Assembly: GCA_016801845.1 (NCBI GenBank)
Contig: CM028910.1
Span: 14,104,629 to 14,168,628 of the forward strand
Length of the DNA: 64,000 bases
Origin: Polydactylus sextarius
Lineage: Eukaryota; Chordata; Actinopteri; Polynemidae
Reading direction: 5' to 3'
Shown here: positions 1 through 36,175 of the stretch, piece after piece
Layout: the number at the start of each line of letters is the position of its first letter
Numbering within the stretch: the first letter of the stretch is position 1
Translations under genes and position numbers: made by a program
Notes under the pieces: model-generated
Database searches by the model: none
Seen by the model: the letters and a program-made list of their open reading frames with translations, nothing else
Told to the model about the DNA's origin: nothing

Positions 1-2054
1 TCTCACAGCTTTTCGAAGTGACATGAACATTTGTCTCAGCAGTTTAGATTTCTCTGCAGACCACAATGTTGTTTCTTTACAGATGCATCAGCCATTTCAG
101 CCATTAAGGCAGCTGCTCTCACTCTGGACACAGACTTGTTCTCCCTGGACATAACCATTAAACCATTAGCTAAATCATTCAGCTTAAGTGTTACAACAAC
201 AACAGCTCTCACAGTCAGCACTGCCATGGAGACAACCTCTGCAGAATTACTTCAATAACTCTAATGGCCACTAACATCATTCTCCGATGTAATATCCCTC
301 TTCCTGCGGGTAATGCCAACCAGGGATAAATAAGTTAAGATAAAATGTTAATTGCATTTGATGGCCATCTCCAGTCTAATATTATAAAGAGGCATTACCT
401 GGCTGTAAAACAAGAGATAATCTAAATGCTAATTAGGGAAATCACACAACATTAAAACTATTTTTAAGAGAAACTAAATTATGAATAAATCTTCATTGAA
501 GTTGCCATTTGAGATGGGTCTAATTTAATGAAATTAAAATAAGCACGCCCTTCGCTCCACTCAGCTCAGACTTCCCTCAGCTCGTCTCCTCTGTTCTTTG
601 CTGATGGACAAACACTGACTGTGACTGTCAGTCACTTTTTTCTGAATGCTGAAGATGATGTGATTAGCTGCTGTTCTGATGTTTGCATTAAGGAAACTGT
701 TGAACAAAGCTTCAGCTGAAGATCAATGGTAAAAAAAAAAAGTAACTTTGAGATCAAAAACTAGCTGTTTAAATGAGGTGCAAGTAAAAAGAGGTAATTC
801 CTTGTTAAAAACAGGGGTTTTTGTTGCTATCCTTCTAGATCTATTACAACTGGCCATGGTTTTGTCAGCTGGGTGGGCTGGTAGTCAGGGAAATGCCTAT
901 GCTGAGCAGCCATTAGGAAAGAGAAAATGGAGAAATTCTACTGTCTGACAGCCACAACGGTGCTCTGATCCAGACATCCCCCCGAGGGGCCAGGAGAACA
1001 CTCTGACAATCTTCTTCCCTGTCAATGACATCCCATTTAAACAAATAGCTTAACTTGGGTTCCTGCACCTGGGAAATGCATGGCAGTGTTTTTGGCACAA
1101 CATGCCAACAGCTGTGTGATGGATCATATGTTATTAATAGGATTGTTATTGACAGACTTTTTATTCTGTTTTTCTCTTAATAAATATATTGATTAACCCA
1201 CTGACTTTTTCAGCTTTGTGTTGAAAACAGTAACACTGGAAGGGGATATGACATGGAACAAAACTTGAAATAACCAAAGGCAAAGACAGGGAGAAAGAGA
1301 GTCAAAATGAAATAAATCTCTTAAAAGGTAATGTGCTATTTCATGCAGCTGAGCACAGTTACCCTTTAAAATCCACAAGGACACAGCGCAGGAGATACGA
1401 ATGGCCCTCCGTCTGGATAGTTAATGTAAAAAACAGACTGACTGACTGGTTCTGTGACAAAAAAAAAAAAAACTGTGTCAACTCCCAGCTAGTTGGAGAT
1501 GTGAGAGAAGTCTCAGTATCAGCAACACAGATCTGCCTCCACGTAATTACATTCACACACGGAGGACAGATACCCTTGAAACACTGCCAGTATGGATAGA
1601 TAGATGCAGTAGCCATGGCAACAATAAAAGGTGGATATGTATGGTGGAAACAGACAAATCTGATGGTGAGCGATACCACTCATTAGAGCCCTCTAGAGAT
1701 GACTCTTCACTGCTGAAGCTGTGGTCAACGCTCTCACTAAGATGTGGAGCGAGTGGCTGTGATGTGTTCAAAGAGTTTTTGTCAGGAATTATGATTAATA
1801 CGCTGTTTACTTCAGTCATGAGTGGCGATTTGATGGATTTTAACGGAGTTTTTCACAAAGCTGTTATGAAAGGCCATGAAAAATCACCTGAAAAATCAGC
1901 ATTAATTTACCAGAGACAGACTCCTCTGCTCCCAAAGCATTTTACAGATAAACAATGGATGTAATTCAAACAAACCAAGACCAAAATAAAAGCTCAAAAA
2001 ATGGTGAAAAATGGCGAAAAACAGTATATACAGTGCGTGTAATGACATGCTTAC
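1..2054. other. spata6 downstream intron(s), no confident exon
   Basis: No exon matching the spata6 C-terminal half could be assigned. A block at about 280-470 is AT-rich with TAATTGC/TAATTAG homeodomain-type cores and looks like a conserved non-coding element. A possible exon at about 1660-1780 (minus) has an acceptor but no good donor. Confidence 0.5.
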
Positions 2055-2126
2055 AGTCGAGGCAGGTTCGCCATCACTCTCCTCTATGACTGATGTCGTA
2101 GTAAACTCCACTTTGGGGGAGATTCC
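2055..2126 (-). CDS. spata6: spata6 exon 6
   Basis: A 72-nt exon of 24 codons, acceptor CCGTCTAG|GGAATC and donor ACT|GTAAGC, phase 0/0. It encodes [16 protein letters not shown] and then an acidic stretch. The EF(S/T)TTSVI motif is shared with mammalian SPATA6. The next exon was not recognised with confidence. Confidence 0.88.
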
Positions 2127-5100
2127 CTAGACGGAGAGAGACAATAGGACCAAACACCTTGAACAGGGAGATGAAGACAAAAGGACAGATAACAGAGCTG
2201 CTTGGAACACCAATTTACCACCACAAATCTTCAATCTACGCCTGGCTTCAGAAAAACAAATTGCAGAAAAGAGAAAGGCTCCAGTGATGTTTAAATAATA
2301 TGGCATTTGCAGGGAGACATCTAAATTGCTATGTAGGCCTCAAACACAAACACATAAAAGCGACAGCGAGGGGAATGGTGTTTGAGGACATTTAAATATG
2401 CCAGTTAGTGCCTCAGACGACAAGGGGAGGATAGAAAAGCAACTCACAGCCACGGGGAGATGGAGGAACCAAAGAGGGAGGAGGGGGAGAGACAGAGAGA
2501 TGATATAAGAAACGCTGGACTGATAGAAAGAGACGAGGTACTTGGCTTAGTTTTTCTGTATGTATAGAAAAGGTGACAGATGGACAAGGAAAATGCCATC
2601 TTTTCAAAAGAAATTACTCCACTTTGTCTCAGACAAGACAGTGTGTTTGAATCTTATATACATGTCTGTCATGTTTATATAAAAGCCTCTGAGATTAGAG
2701 GGAGGATCACTAAAATAAAACATCTTCTCCAGCCTGATCTGCCAATCAAACACATCTATATGGCGACCACATAAAACTAGTACATTTGCAGGCTTTGATG
2801 GCATTTATCACTCCTGTATTTATCCAACAGTGCAATTTTGGACTTAAGAATAGATCAAATTAAAATTCCTTAGTTATTCATCAAATCTGAATATAAACTC
2901 TCACATGTTCTTTAAGACTAGATTCTGTTGCACACAACTACAGTGTAAAACTTTTTTTTTTTTTGCTGTAATTGTGAAAAATACCATTGATCATGATGAA
3001 TAATGCATTATCTGAGACAGTGTAATTAAGAATAAAGTAGTTTTAGCCTATTATTTTCATTTGAGTGATGTTATACCACTTTTTCCTTTTCCTTTTTTCT
3101 GTATTCACCAAGGGTGCATACAACAAGAATTAATCTGGGATTGATTTTGTTTGCAGTCTCTTTCCCATGCATCTTCATTTTCTGCACTTGTCAATGTGGT
3201 CCTAAATTCTCCTTATTATACAATTTCTCTGATGCACCTCATCCACCAACAGCAGAACAGCCTGCAACAAAATTTTATGTTCATTTAAGATAGTTGTGGA
3301 TTTATTGGAGATACTAGAGATTACATACAAATTAAACAAACCCTGGTAAAAAGTAAAACTGTGTGCCTTTTGCAGAATAACATACCACTGGGTGGACTTT
3401 AAGGAAGATGTGGGGTAAATTCATATCTCTGATTTGCTGCTCACTACTTCTGGGCTGCTCCTCTGATGATACATATCTAGATGATGTGATTACATGACAT
3501 TTACTACTCAATGTTACTTTTATACTTCAGTCTAAAAATTAGTAATTATTTGGTAAATATCATGTAAAATGTACTTCTTAGACAGTAAAAAGTTTGGCCA
3601 AAGTGTTGTTTGGAGGGTTAAGAAAAAAATACAAGCAATAAATAGAAAACAGCCTACAGGAAAAGAGGAGGACCTCTTCATCAGTATTTCTCTTTCTGAA
3701 GCTCCTCCTCTGGAGCTCAGTCTGGGACCAGGGTACAGGAAATCTCTGCTGCTTTCCTCCACTGTCGCTAGGATCTCACCCTCTAAGAACCACACATGAA
3801 TACACAGTAAACAGAAAGACATACAGAAACTATGGTCAACATCCTTTTTTAGCGTTGCAATGGCTGGATACAGTGGGGACTTTACAAACCCATATGGTAT
3901 TATCAGAAAGCATACCTGGAGGCACCATCTGAATCAGCTCAAAAGATGTTGTGTCAGCTGAGAGGAAGGAAAGCACAAACTGACCGTGAGCTAATGATCA
4001 GTATCGCGGCTAATAGCCTATAAGCTTGCATAGCAGAGGATTCAGAGCTAAGAGATGAGGAGGCAAATCCCGGATGGCCATTTACCTTCAAGGAGGTCAG
4101 CTACATCAGCAGGGTCAACAACACCATGGAAAGTCTGGTAAAACAGAGAAACGGATAAATCAGTACTTATAACAGCATGAGAGAGAATTAGAGGCCTCTT
4201 TTATCAAGAGGTGGGGCAGTAATGTTCAAACTAGAGGGCTGCTGATATAAATTTTCAGATTTAATCCACGGACATGCTCGGTTGCTTAAATAGCTTCTTG
4301 CTACTCAAAAATAGATGAGTAATTATGTAGAAAAGATGCCCCAAGTGGATGCAAGAGCAACTAAGCAGGAAAAAAGACATAATCATATGCTTGAGGATTC
4401 AAATGCAATAAAATGACAACACTGGAAAGGAGATTTTTGTGATTAATCTAGTATAAATAATAGAATAATGAATAGATGTTACTGTCCCAGAAGGATAAAG
4501 GCAACTCTTTTGTAACTTGAAGTATAATATGCATTTCTTTATGACAGTGTACAAAATATGCCACTAGTCATCCTGCCAAATCCCAACAAAGACGCCACAG
4601 GCACATGGAAATCCTACAGCTTGTGTCGCAGCCAGGGAGGCATTCCTTATTTCTGTAATAAAGCGTCGTCATTCTCACCTTGACAAAGACCATTTTGTGG
4701 TGGAAGAGTAAAGGGAAGACGGGGGGCAAACAGGGAGTCTTTCTGTACTGGCCCATGATGCAAACACTGAGGTAGATTTTGCTTCTTTTAAAGAGAAGAA
4801 CTCCTGGACATGTGACCTGTTCACCAACAGAAACAACAACAACAGTTCAGACATGTCAAGCATCCTGTTGTTTCATCATCGCTACCTTTCTTCTTTTCTA
4901 CTGCCATGAAACGGGATAGCAACAAACTTCCTTTGATGAAAAAAAAAAACACACCGTCTAACTGATCTAAAGACATTTAGAAAAAAAAACCCAAAGGTTT
5001 GTAAAGGTGTTAACTCTCTGGCTCAATATTTATGACATATATTATATATGAAGGCTTTATACTGGTCACTTGCTGATATCAGAAACATACTGTTAACGTC

Positions 5101-5590
5101 TCATAAATCTGCTGCACGTCTCTATGTGAACACATGAAAATAACTACAACAAAAAAATGAAAATATGTCCTCGTGATCTAAAAGCAATGACGCCAGCAGG
5201 ATTATAGGTTGTTAGATCAATAGCACATGTTTAATGGTCAAGTTTACAAACATCCACAGCTTAACAAAAGATTTCACTACTACAGTATCAACAGCGTTAG
5301 CTAATAAGTTACGTTACTTAAATAGTCATTTACTAAGATCAACACCTAAACCCACTGACCTCAATAAACGCTAGCTAGTTAAGTTAAAGGTTTGTTAGTA
5401 ACGACTAACAAACAGGATGTGGATTCGCTAACTAGCTTAAAGTTATTAAAATACAGCAGCAGGTCGGTTTGTGTTCTGGAGGAAGGGAACAGCTTAAATA
5501 TGGACTTACTGCCTTAATGTCCAAATATACGGTACATTTCAGAGACTTCTGCCGCATTTTAGAGAAATAAATCTTCTTCCTTTTTTCCAT
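2055..5590 (-). CDS. spata6: spata6, spermatogenesis-associated protein 6, N-terminal part (six exons, 169 codons; continues past the window start)
   Basis: Joined minus-strand exons, in order: 5510-5590, 4679-4816, 4086-4134, 3916-3957, 3658-3782, 2055-2126. All have GT/AG borders and the phases join without a break. The product matches my memory of mammalian SPATA6: AVTCPGVLL in exon 2, then [35 protein letters not shown] and [12 protein letters not shown], in the family order. SPATA6 in mammals is a structural protein of the sperm connecting piece (head-tail coupling); a role here is by homology. This region corresponds to the conserved N-terminal part of the protein; the remaining, more divergent exons should lie at lower coordinates, mostly outside the window. 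The start is uncertain: Met1 at 5590 gives 11 more residues than a second in-frame Met at 5557, and the family N-terminus is short. The gene reads head-to-tail behind agbl4, about 2.2 kb from the agbl4 poly(A) signal. Confidence 0.9.
2127..3657. other. spata6 intron 5
   Basis: Intronic sequence between recognised exons 5 and 6. It shows no other gene, only A/T homopolymers (about 2950-2964) and unremarkable AT-rich DNA. Confidence 0.7.
3658..3782 (-). CDS. spata6: spata6 exon 5
   Basis: A 125-nt exon with acceptor TTCTTAG|AGGGTG and donor TTTTCCT|GTAGGC. It encodes [20 protein letters not shown], then a serine/arginine-rich stretch with [13 protein letters not shown]. The RDF-(hydrophobic)-x-PGP motif is a landmark of the SPATA6 N-terminal region. 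The donor is weaker than its neighbours, but the phase (0) fits exon 6. Confidence 0.9.
3916..3957 (-). CDS. spata6: spata6 exon 4
   Basis: A 42-nt exon with acceptor CTTCCTCTCAG|CTGACA and donor CCTCCAG|GTATGC. The first two bases complete an Ala codon from exon 3. It encodes [13 protein letters not shown], the counterpart of the family DTAVFELIQLVPP. Confidence 0.9.
4086..4134 (-). CDS. spata6: spata6 exon 3
   Basis: A 49-nt exon, too short for ordinary ORF calling. The acceptor is TTTTACCAG|ACTTTC and the donor GAAG|GTAAAT, phase 0 to 1. It encodes [16 protein letters not shown], matching the family segment VFPDAVDPGDVVTQLE. Confidence 0.9.
4679..4816 (-). CDS. spata6: spata6 exon 2
   Basis: A 138-nt exon of 46 codons with acceptor ACAG|GTCACA and donor AAG|GTGAGA, phase 0/0. 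It encodes [19 protein letters not shown], then [18 protein letters not shown]. This is the most conserved block of the SPATA6 N-terminal domain. Confidence 0.93.
5510..5590 (-). CDS. spata6: spata6 exon 1, coding part
   Basis: The ATG at 5588-5590 opens 27 codons ending [11 protein letters not shown], and the donor is GCA|GTAAGT, phase 0. It resembles the family start (ALxLEIRA before AVTCPG). Met12 at 5555-5557 is an alternative start. A longer, overlapping upstream ORF begins at 5628. Confidence 0.85.
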
Positions 5591-5628
5591 TGAAGCCACT
5601 TCATCCAACTTTCAAACTTCGTTGTCAT
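5539..5628 (-). other. upstream ORF overlapping the spata6 start
   Basis: An ATG at 5626-5628 opens 29 codons plus stop in a different frame from spata6. It ends inside spata6 codon 17, so it overlaps the predicted start rather than preceding it. If the transcript begins upstream of 5628, ribosomes would meet this ATG first. Whether it is translated is unknown. Confidence 0.5.
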
Positions 5629-5760
5629 GGCTGCCAGACGGCAACAAGTCACAGAGCGGATGTGAAGTCACGTGACCGAGAAGCAGCAAATCAAAAGCTC
5701 TCTCTACTCGCACACGCACACGCGCACACGTGACGCATATAAATCACCATCATTTTATTT
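5629..5760 (-). promoter_or_regulatory. candidate spata6 promoter / 5' UTR with E-boxes
   Basis: Immediately upstream of exon 1 is a relatively CpG-containing block. It holds a perfect 10-bp palindromic E-box, GTCACGTGAC, at 5667-5676. A second CACGTGAC lies at 5727-5734, followed by a CRE-like TGACGCA. E-boxes of this extended type are bound by USF and MiT/TFE factors. No clear TATA box was assigned. The transcription start is not determined by sequence alone. Confidence 0.5.
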
Positions 5761-6005
5761 AGCCGCAAATTTATGTTGAAGTGTCCTGATATCTGGAGCA
5801 GTGCTGTATAAAGTAGCAGGTTCTCAAACCAGAAAATTACTTTGGTTGAAATTCAAGTCACAGACTAGAATCTTACTCATGTAAAAGTCTTAACGTATCT
5901 AGTATTTACTGTAACTAAGTATGATTAAGTGACTGTACCTAAGTGACTATAATTAAATGAACTTAAGTATTAAAAGCAAGCAATATATACATGTTAATAC
6001 AATAC

Positions 6006-6023
6006 ATATATATATATATATAT
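6006..6023. repeat. (AT)n microsatellite
   Basis: A short perfect TA/AT run directly left of fold-back copy 1. Confidence 0.9.
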
Positions 6024-6047
6024 GTATAACTTTCCTTTTACAGATAT

Positions 6048-6790
6048 AAGGATTCAGACCTGGATTCAGACTCTGGTCACCCCCATATTTGTTGCCCCAG
6101 CAACACTTCAGTGACCAACAACCACAAGGACCACAACCATAAGCTGATAACAAAGTCACTGTTCCACACCCAGATCACTGATAGACATGTCTAGTCTGCC
6201 AGAAAAAGTTGGCAGATCCAGATGTGACAGGGGTCTCAGGATCAGCTGCTGACTTCACTTTGGCTCACCCAAAACAGATGCTACAGTGACAAGCATAATG
6301 ACAAGGTATTAGGAGTCGGTGCCACCAAAAAAACATGCTTTATGTCTCTCATGACCCTCTTTATTGTTCACCGAGGAGGGAATTCTGCCCTAGTTTGCCT
6401 CATCAGGACTCTTTGGATATCATCCTTTGGCCATTGGCTTTTCCCATTTTGACCAAGGTGAGATCAGCAGCTGATGTTGAGACCCCTGTCACATCTGGAT
6501 CTGCCAACAGCTTATGTCAGGCTAGACATGTCTATCAGTGATCTGAGTGCCAACAGCTTACACCTTGTGGTTGTTGGTCACTGAAGCACTGCTGGGGAAA
6601 TAAATCTGGGGGTGGCTAGAGTCTGAATTCTGAATCATTAGTACATTTTATGTGTTCTTAAATACTTTGTACAAATTTCCTGTATTTTCTTATTATGTCT
6701 ACATAAAGAAAGTGAGAGATAAATATGTATGGTCTTTACAGCACTGCTAAAACACAACATGTGGGGAGCCTATAACTTTTACACAGTACC
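6048..6790 (+). mobile_element. fold-back (long inverted repeat) element, copy 1
   Basis: The left arm (about 6055-6265) is the inverted complement of the right arm (about 6465-6645). GTGACCAACAACCACAAGG pairs with CCTTGTGGTTGTTGGTCAC, and GATCACTGATAGACATGTCTAG pairs with its complement near 6520-6545. A roughly 170-bp non-palindromic core (about 6305-6470) separates them. The same core and arms recur, same orientation, at 44.4-45.1 kb with only scattered differences. The right flank to 6790 is the inverted complement of the left flank of copy 2, so the full arms are longer than either copy preserves. The 68-codon ORF over the core (6335-6541) is shared by both copies but resembles no known transposase. 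Best read as a non-autonomous fold-back/MITE-like DNA transposon. Confidence 0.8.
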
Positions 6791-7565
6791 ATATATATAT
6801 ACAGTATTTGATCCCCTGATGAATTTGTAATTTTATTCACTTATGAAAATGAACAGTCTCAAATGTTTATGGTACTTTAATTTTAATGCAGAGAGACAAA
6901 ATATCAACCAAAAATCCAGAAAAAACATTTTACATAAAAGTTATAAATTGATATCATGTCATTGTGAATGAAATAAGTATTTGACCCCCTACAATTTAGC
7001 CAGAATTCTGGCTCCTACAGATTGTCTGGGCCCATGTGGAACACAGACACAATCAATTAAGCAATCGCATGTACCGTACAATCTTGGATCAGAACCTTCT
7101 ATTCTCAGCCAGAACAGTGAAGATGGGTCTGGGTCTCCCAGCATGACCCAAAACATACCACCAAGGAAACAAAGGAGTGGCTAAAGAATAGAAAAGAAAT
7201 ACAGAAAAGAAAATCTATGAAGGAAGCTGAAGCTTCAAGTTGGCAAGCGGCAGCTAAGAAATGTACAGGATTTAGAGAAGGGTTTCTGCACAAACAACTA
7301 AATCATGTTTTGCTTGGAGATCAAATACTTATTTCACTCAGTTATCTGCAAATCAGTTTATAAGTATAAGTGTTTTTTCTTTGGATTTTTTGGATTTCTT
7401 TGGATATTCTGTCTCTCAGAATATATGAGACTATGTGTGTGTATGTATATATGTATGTATATGTATATGTATATGTATGTGTATATGTATATGTATATTG
7501 TTTATCCATCCCCCCTGTTTAGATGGAGCCTACATCAACCCTCAAATAAAAGTTGACAGAATTTG
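6785..7565 (+). mobile_element. Tc1-like transposon relic, internally deleted
   Basis: Left inverted repeat around 6790-6990 ends in GAAATAAGTATTTGACCCC. The right repeat around 7318-7425 begins TCAAATACTTATTTCACTC. Outside these the arms mirror each other (ATATCAACCAAAAATCCAG against CTTTGGATTTTTTGGATT; AGAGACAAAATAT against ATATTCTGTCTCTC). Between them only about 330 bp remain. At 7125-7185 the sequence CAGCATGACCCAAAACATACC and ACAAAGGAGTGGCTAAAGAA matches the fish Tc1 transposase region around NDPKHT...TKEWL, with codons missing. It cannot encode an active enzyme. It abuts fold-back copy 1. Confidence 0.8.
7435..7505. repeat. interrupted (TATG)n/(TG)n tract
   Basis: An alternating TATG/TATATG tract inside the right end of the Tc1-like relic. 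Confidence 0.8.
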
Positions 7566-7823
7566 AAAAAAAAAAAAAAAACTCAAATAAAATACAAATA
7601 ATATACTTGAGTACAGTGAAATATTATTACTTTCTTACAACACTGATCTGGAGTTAACTGATAAAACGGTCCATGCTGACTCAACACCATTAACGGCTAA
7701 AACCTTTATGGTCACTAGGCAACAATATAAGACACTATCTAAACGTACTTAAAATACTTTAGGCATGAACAGAAGAAATTGCTTTCTTGTAGTTGTGTAG
7801 CCATTAACATTCCCATTATTACT

Positions 7824-7844
7824 CAAAAAAAAAAAAAAAAAAAA
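7824..7844. repeat. poly(A) tract (poly(T) on minus)
   Basis: A homopolymer of about 20 A on the plus strand, just beyond the predicted agbl4 cleavage site. Confidence 0.9.
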
Positions 7845-7861
7845 GGGCAACAGGTACAACA

Positions 7862-8296
7862 TTCTGATTAAGTGATTAAAAGTTTAATGACTAATAAATA
7901 ATTATACCACCAGAGATGATAACACCATCCATGTCAAGTCATAAAATAAATGAATAAAAGCAGGGAAGCGTGCTTTAAATTACAACTGTATGAACAAAAA
8001 AAAGGTTGCATGCTGAATGAAGGCCTTAGATGGAATATAGGTGGGTAACCAGTCCGTCTCCCCTTGGCACTCCACATTTCAATCCACATTTTATAGTCGC
8101 TAAATAACTTAGAAGGAAACTTGTTCTGATTCTAGTCCTTCAAGTATCAGTCACCACACTGTTACAAATCTGTGAATATAAATCTTTATAGCCAGGGAGA
8201 TGTGGAGCTTCTAAAGGCAATGAAGTGTGAAGGATCCTCCTGCCACGGTGCTCTGCATTTTATACATGTTCAGTCCGTGTCTGTCCGTCCGTCTGT
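7862..8296 (-). other. agbl4: agbl4 3' UTR
   Basis: Sequence from the stop to the likely cleavage site, about 430 nt. It contains no competing ORF and ends near an ATTAAA signal. Confidence 0.6.
7883..7888 (-). terminator. agbl4 polyadenylation signal ATTAAA
   Basis: Minus-strand ATTAAA. About 25-60 nt downstream comes GTTGTACCTGTTGCCC followed by a poly(T) tract (plus-strand A run at 7825-7844), a typical GU/U-rich downstream element. Confidence 0.6.
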
Positions 8297-33948
<25,652 letters not shown>

Positions 33949-36142
33949 CTGAGGTGAGAGAGGGTGAGAAGGGGAAAGGAGGGGATGGGGTGAGAGAGGA
34001 AAGGTGTAAAATAAAGACAGGTGTCAAAACAAGAAAGAGGTGGTGGTATTAATGCACAGAAGTTGCAATAGATATGTAGATTACATTTTTAAAATCTCTC
34101 GGCCTTGGATAAACTAAGACATTGGTAACAGAATTAGATAAACATGCAGCCTATTACAGACCAATTTGAAAGACTGGGTCAAAATACACACTGACCTGGC
34201 CACCCATTTTTCAACCAGACACACATGAATCAAACATCAAATCGACACACGGCACAGAATATTTAACAGGCATTGTGAATTATACATCTGCTGAGGTCAA
34301 GATCAGCCAGCAACAGGTGCAACCCGACAGAGGTCTCCTTTGAGTTACGTCTTCAGGTCTGCCTGAAGGCGTCTCTGAGGCTGGACACCTCTACTTCCCT
34401 GCTCTGTCTCTGCTTTGATGACATACTATATGGATGGACTTTCCTGGAGCATTTTCAGTACTTTACCTTTGGATTTTTTGCATTAATAAGGGTTAGTAAA
34501 CCTTTCAACATGCTTGAATGTTGAAATTTTCTAAAACAAAGTGAAAGCTCTTGGATTCTCTCTTCAAAACAATTCAGAGCTTAGATGTTATATTCTGCAT
34601 TCTGGTGATATGAATGACTACATCTGAAACTCAGTTACAGAAAAATGATCTCAAGTGTTTAAATTTATTATTGGATACCTGCTGTGAAACGTTTGAGGGT
34701 GAATTCCAGGGATGGTCTATGGTGCATTTGAAGCCAGGATCAAAAAGACATAAAATGCTTTATTCTTAAAGTCAAATTAACCTTCAATTGTAAGAGGTTA
34801 TATTAACCCCATATGTTGAGAGGTATTCATATTCACATAAACAAGTAGTGTATAGATAGAACAGCTGAATAACAGAAAAACAACACTCTTGATTTTGCAT
34901 TTCCAGTCCAGTTTGAAAGCACAAAGGTCAAACTTTTGTTGTTTTCTTGGCCAGTGTTTCTCCTCTAATCTGCTGTTGCTAATGGATGAAAGTGATTGTG
35001 AGCCTCATTGCTATACACAAACTTAATATCTTATCGATTCCTCCAGCTGCTTCTGCTGAGCAGAGAAAATGCTAATTAGCAACAGGCTATGCACCTTTCC
35101 TTCTCCTTAATTCCAATTTTGCCTCTGTTGTGTGTGTGTGTTAAGCGTGTGTGCTTCCGTGTTAGTTTGTGAGTGTGTGTACATGAGTGTCTGTTTGAGT
35201 GGTTAGGGGTCGTAAACAAAAAAAGCATTGTTCCATTTAAGTACTCTCCCTCTGATTTTATTTCGCTTTTCTCTCCCTCTGCCCTTCACAGAGACAAATG
35301 GCTTTGCCATTCAGGAGTCTCCGTGGAGCGGGACAGGCCGTTTGTTGTAAATGTGAGTGCTTGCGGTTTGGCCGGCCGCTGGGTGCTCGGTGGCTGTGAA
35401 ATTCCATCACTAAGAAATTCTACTTTGGCCTCGACCCCAGGCCACCACACAGGCTCCTGATACAAGAGCACGGCCTAACACACACTCGAGTGCATACACG
35501 TTGTATAGTGCAAAGCTGCAATCAGGAAAGAGGAGGGAAAAAAAGCATAGGCGGACATACACACACAGCCATTCTCCCTACAGTAAAACCAAGAACCCAG
35601 AAAGTTGTGAGCCAAACCAGAGGCAGCTGCCAAGGTCCTGGCTGTTGGGGAATTCAACCATCGTGGACATGCTACATTTAGTCTCAGTGCTAGTGTGCCC
35701 TTGCTGCTTCATCAAAACAATCTCTTCCAGCAGGCTCCTGGAGCTTACAATGGATCCACTGTTTATCCCACATCATTCAGTGTGTGTATGTATGTGAGTG
35801 TGTGTGTGTGTATCCTCAGGACTCTCACAAATGCTCCCCAAGTAGTTGTTGTGTTTATGTGTCTGTATCTCTGCATTTCTCTGTATCTGGCTGTGCCCAG
35901 CCAAGCAGTGTAGCACAAAATGAAGTCCTGCTATTCCATAGGCACTGCAACTCCCAGAGGGAACCTGCGGGAAGGGGAAAAAAAAATCTGTACTAGGCTA
36001 TATGTAAAGGAAAATCAAATTCTGGCGTAGGTGTTGGTGACATAAAACATAAAGGTTAGGGTTAAGTCTTCGCTGAGTCTCAAGAACATGGCCCTGCAGC
36101 AACATCTCCTGACCTCAAGGTGTCAGTAGAGATCGTCTTGCA

Positions 36143-36175
36143 GGGGGGACGGAGGGAGGGTGGGAGGCAGGGGGT
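36143..36175 (+). other. G-quadruplex candidate, plus strand
   Basis: Six G, then GGG-A-GGG-T-GGG separated by short loops, then GGGGG. Meets the standard four-run rule. Confidence 0.5.

Noticed and set aside
913..1098. 61-codon minus-strand ORF in the spata6 region
   Set aside because: No match to SPATA6 and no matching splice donor.
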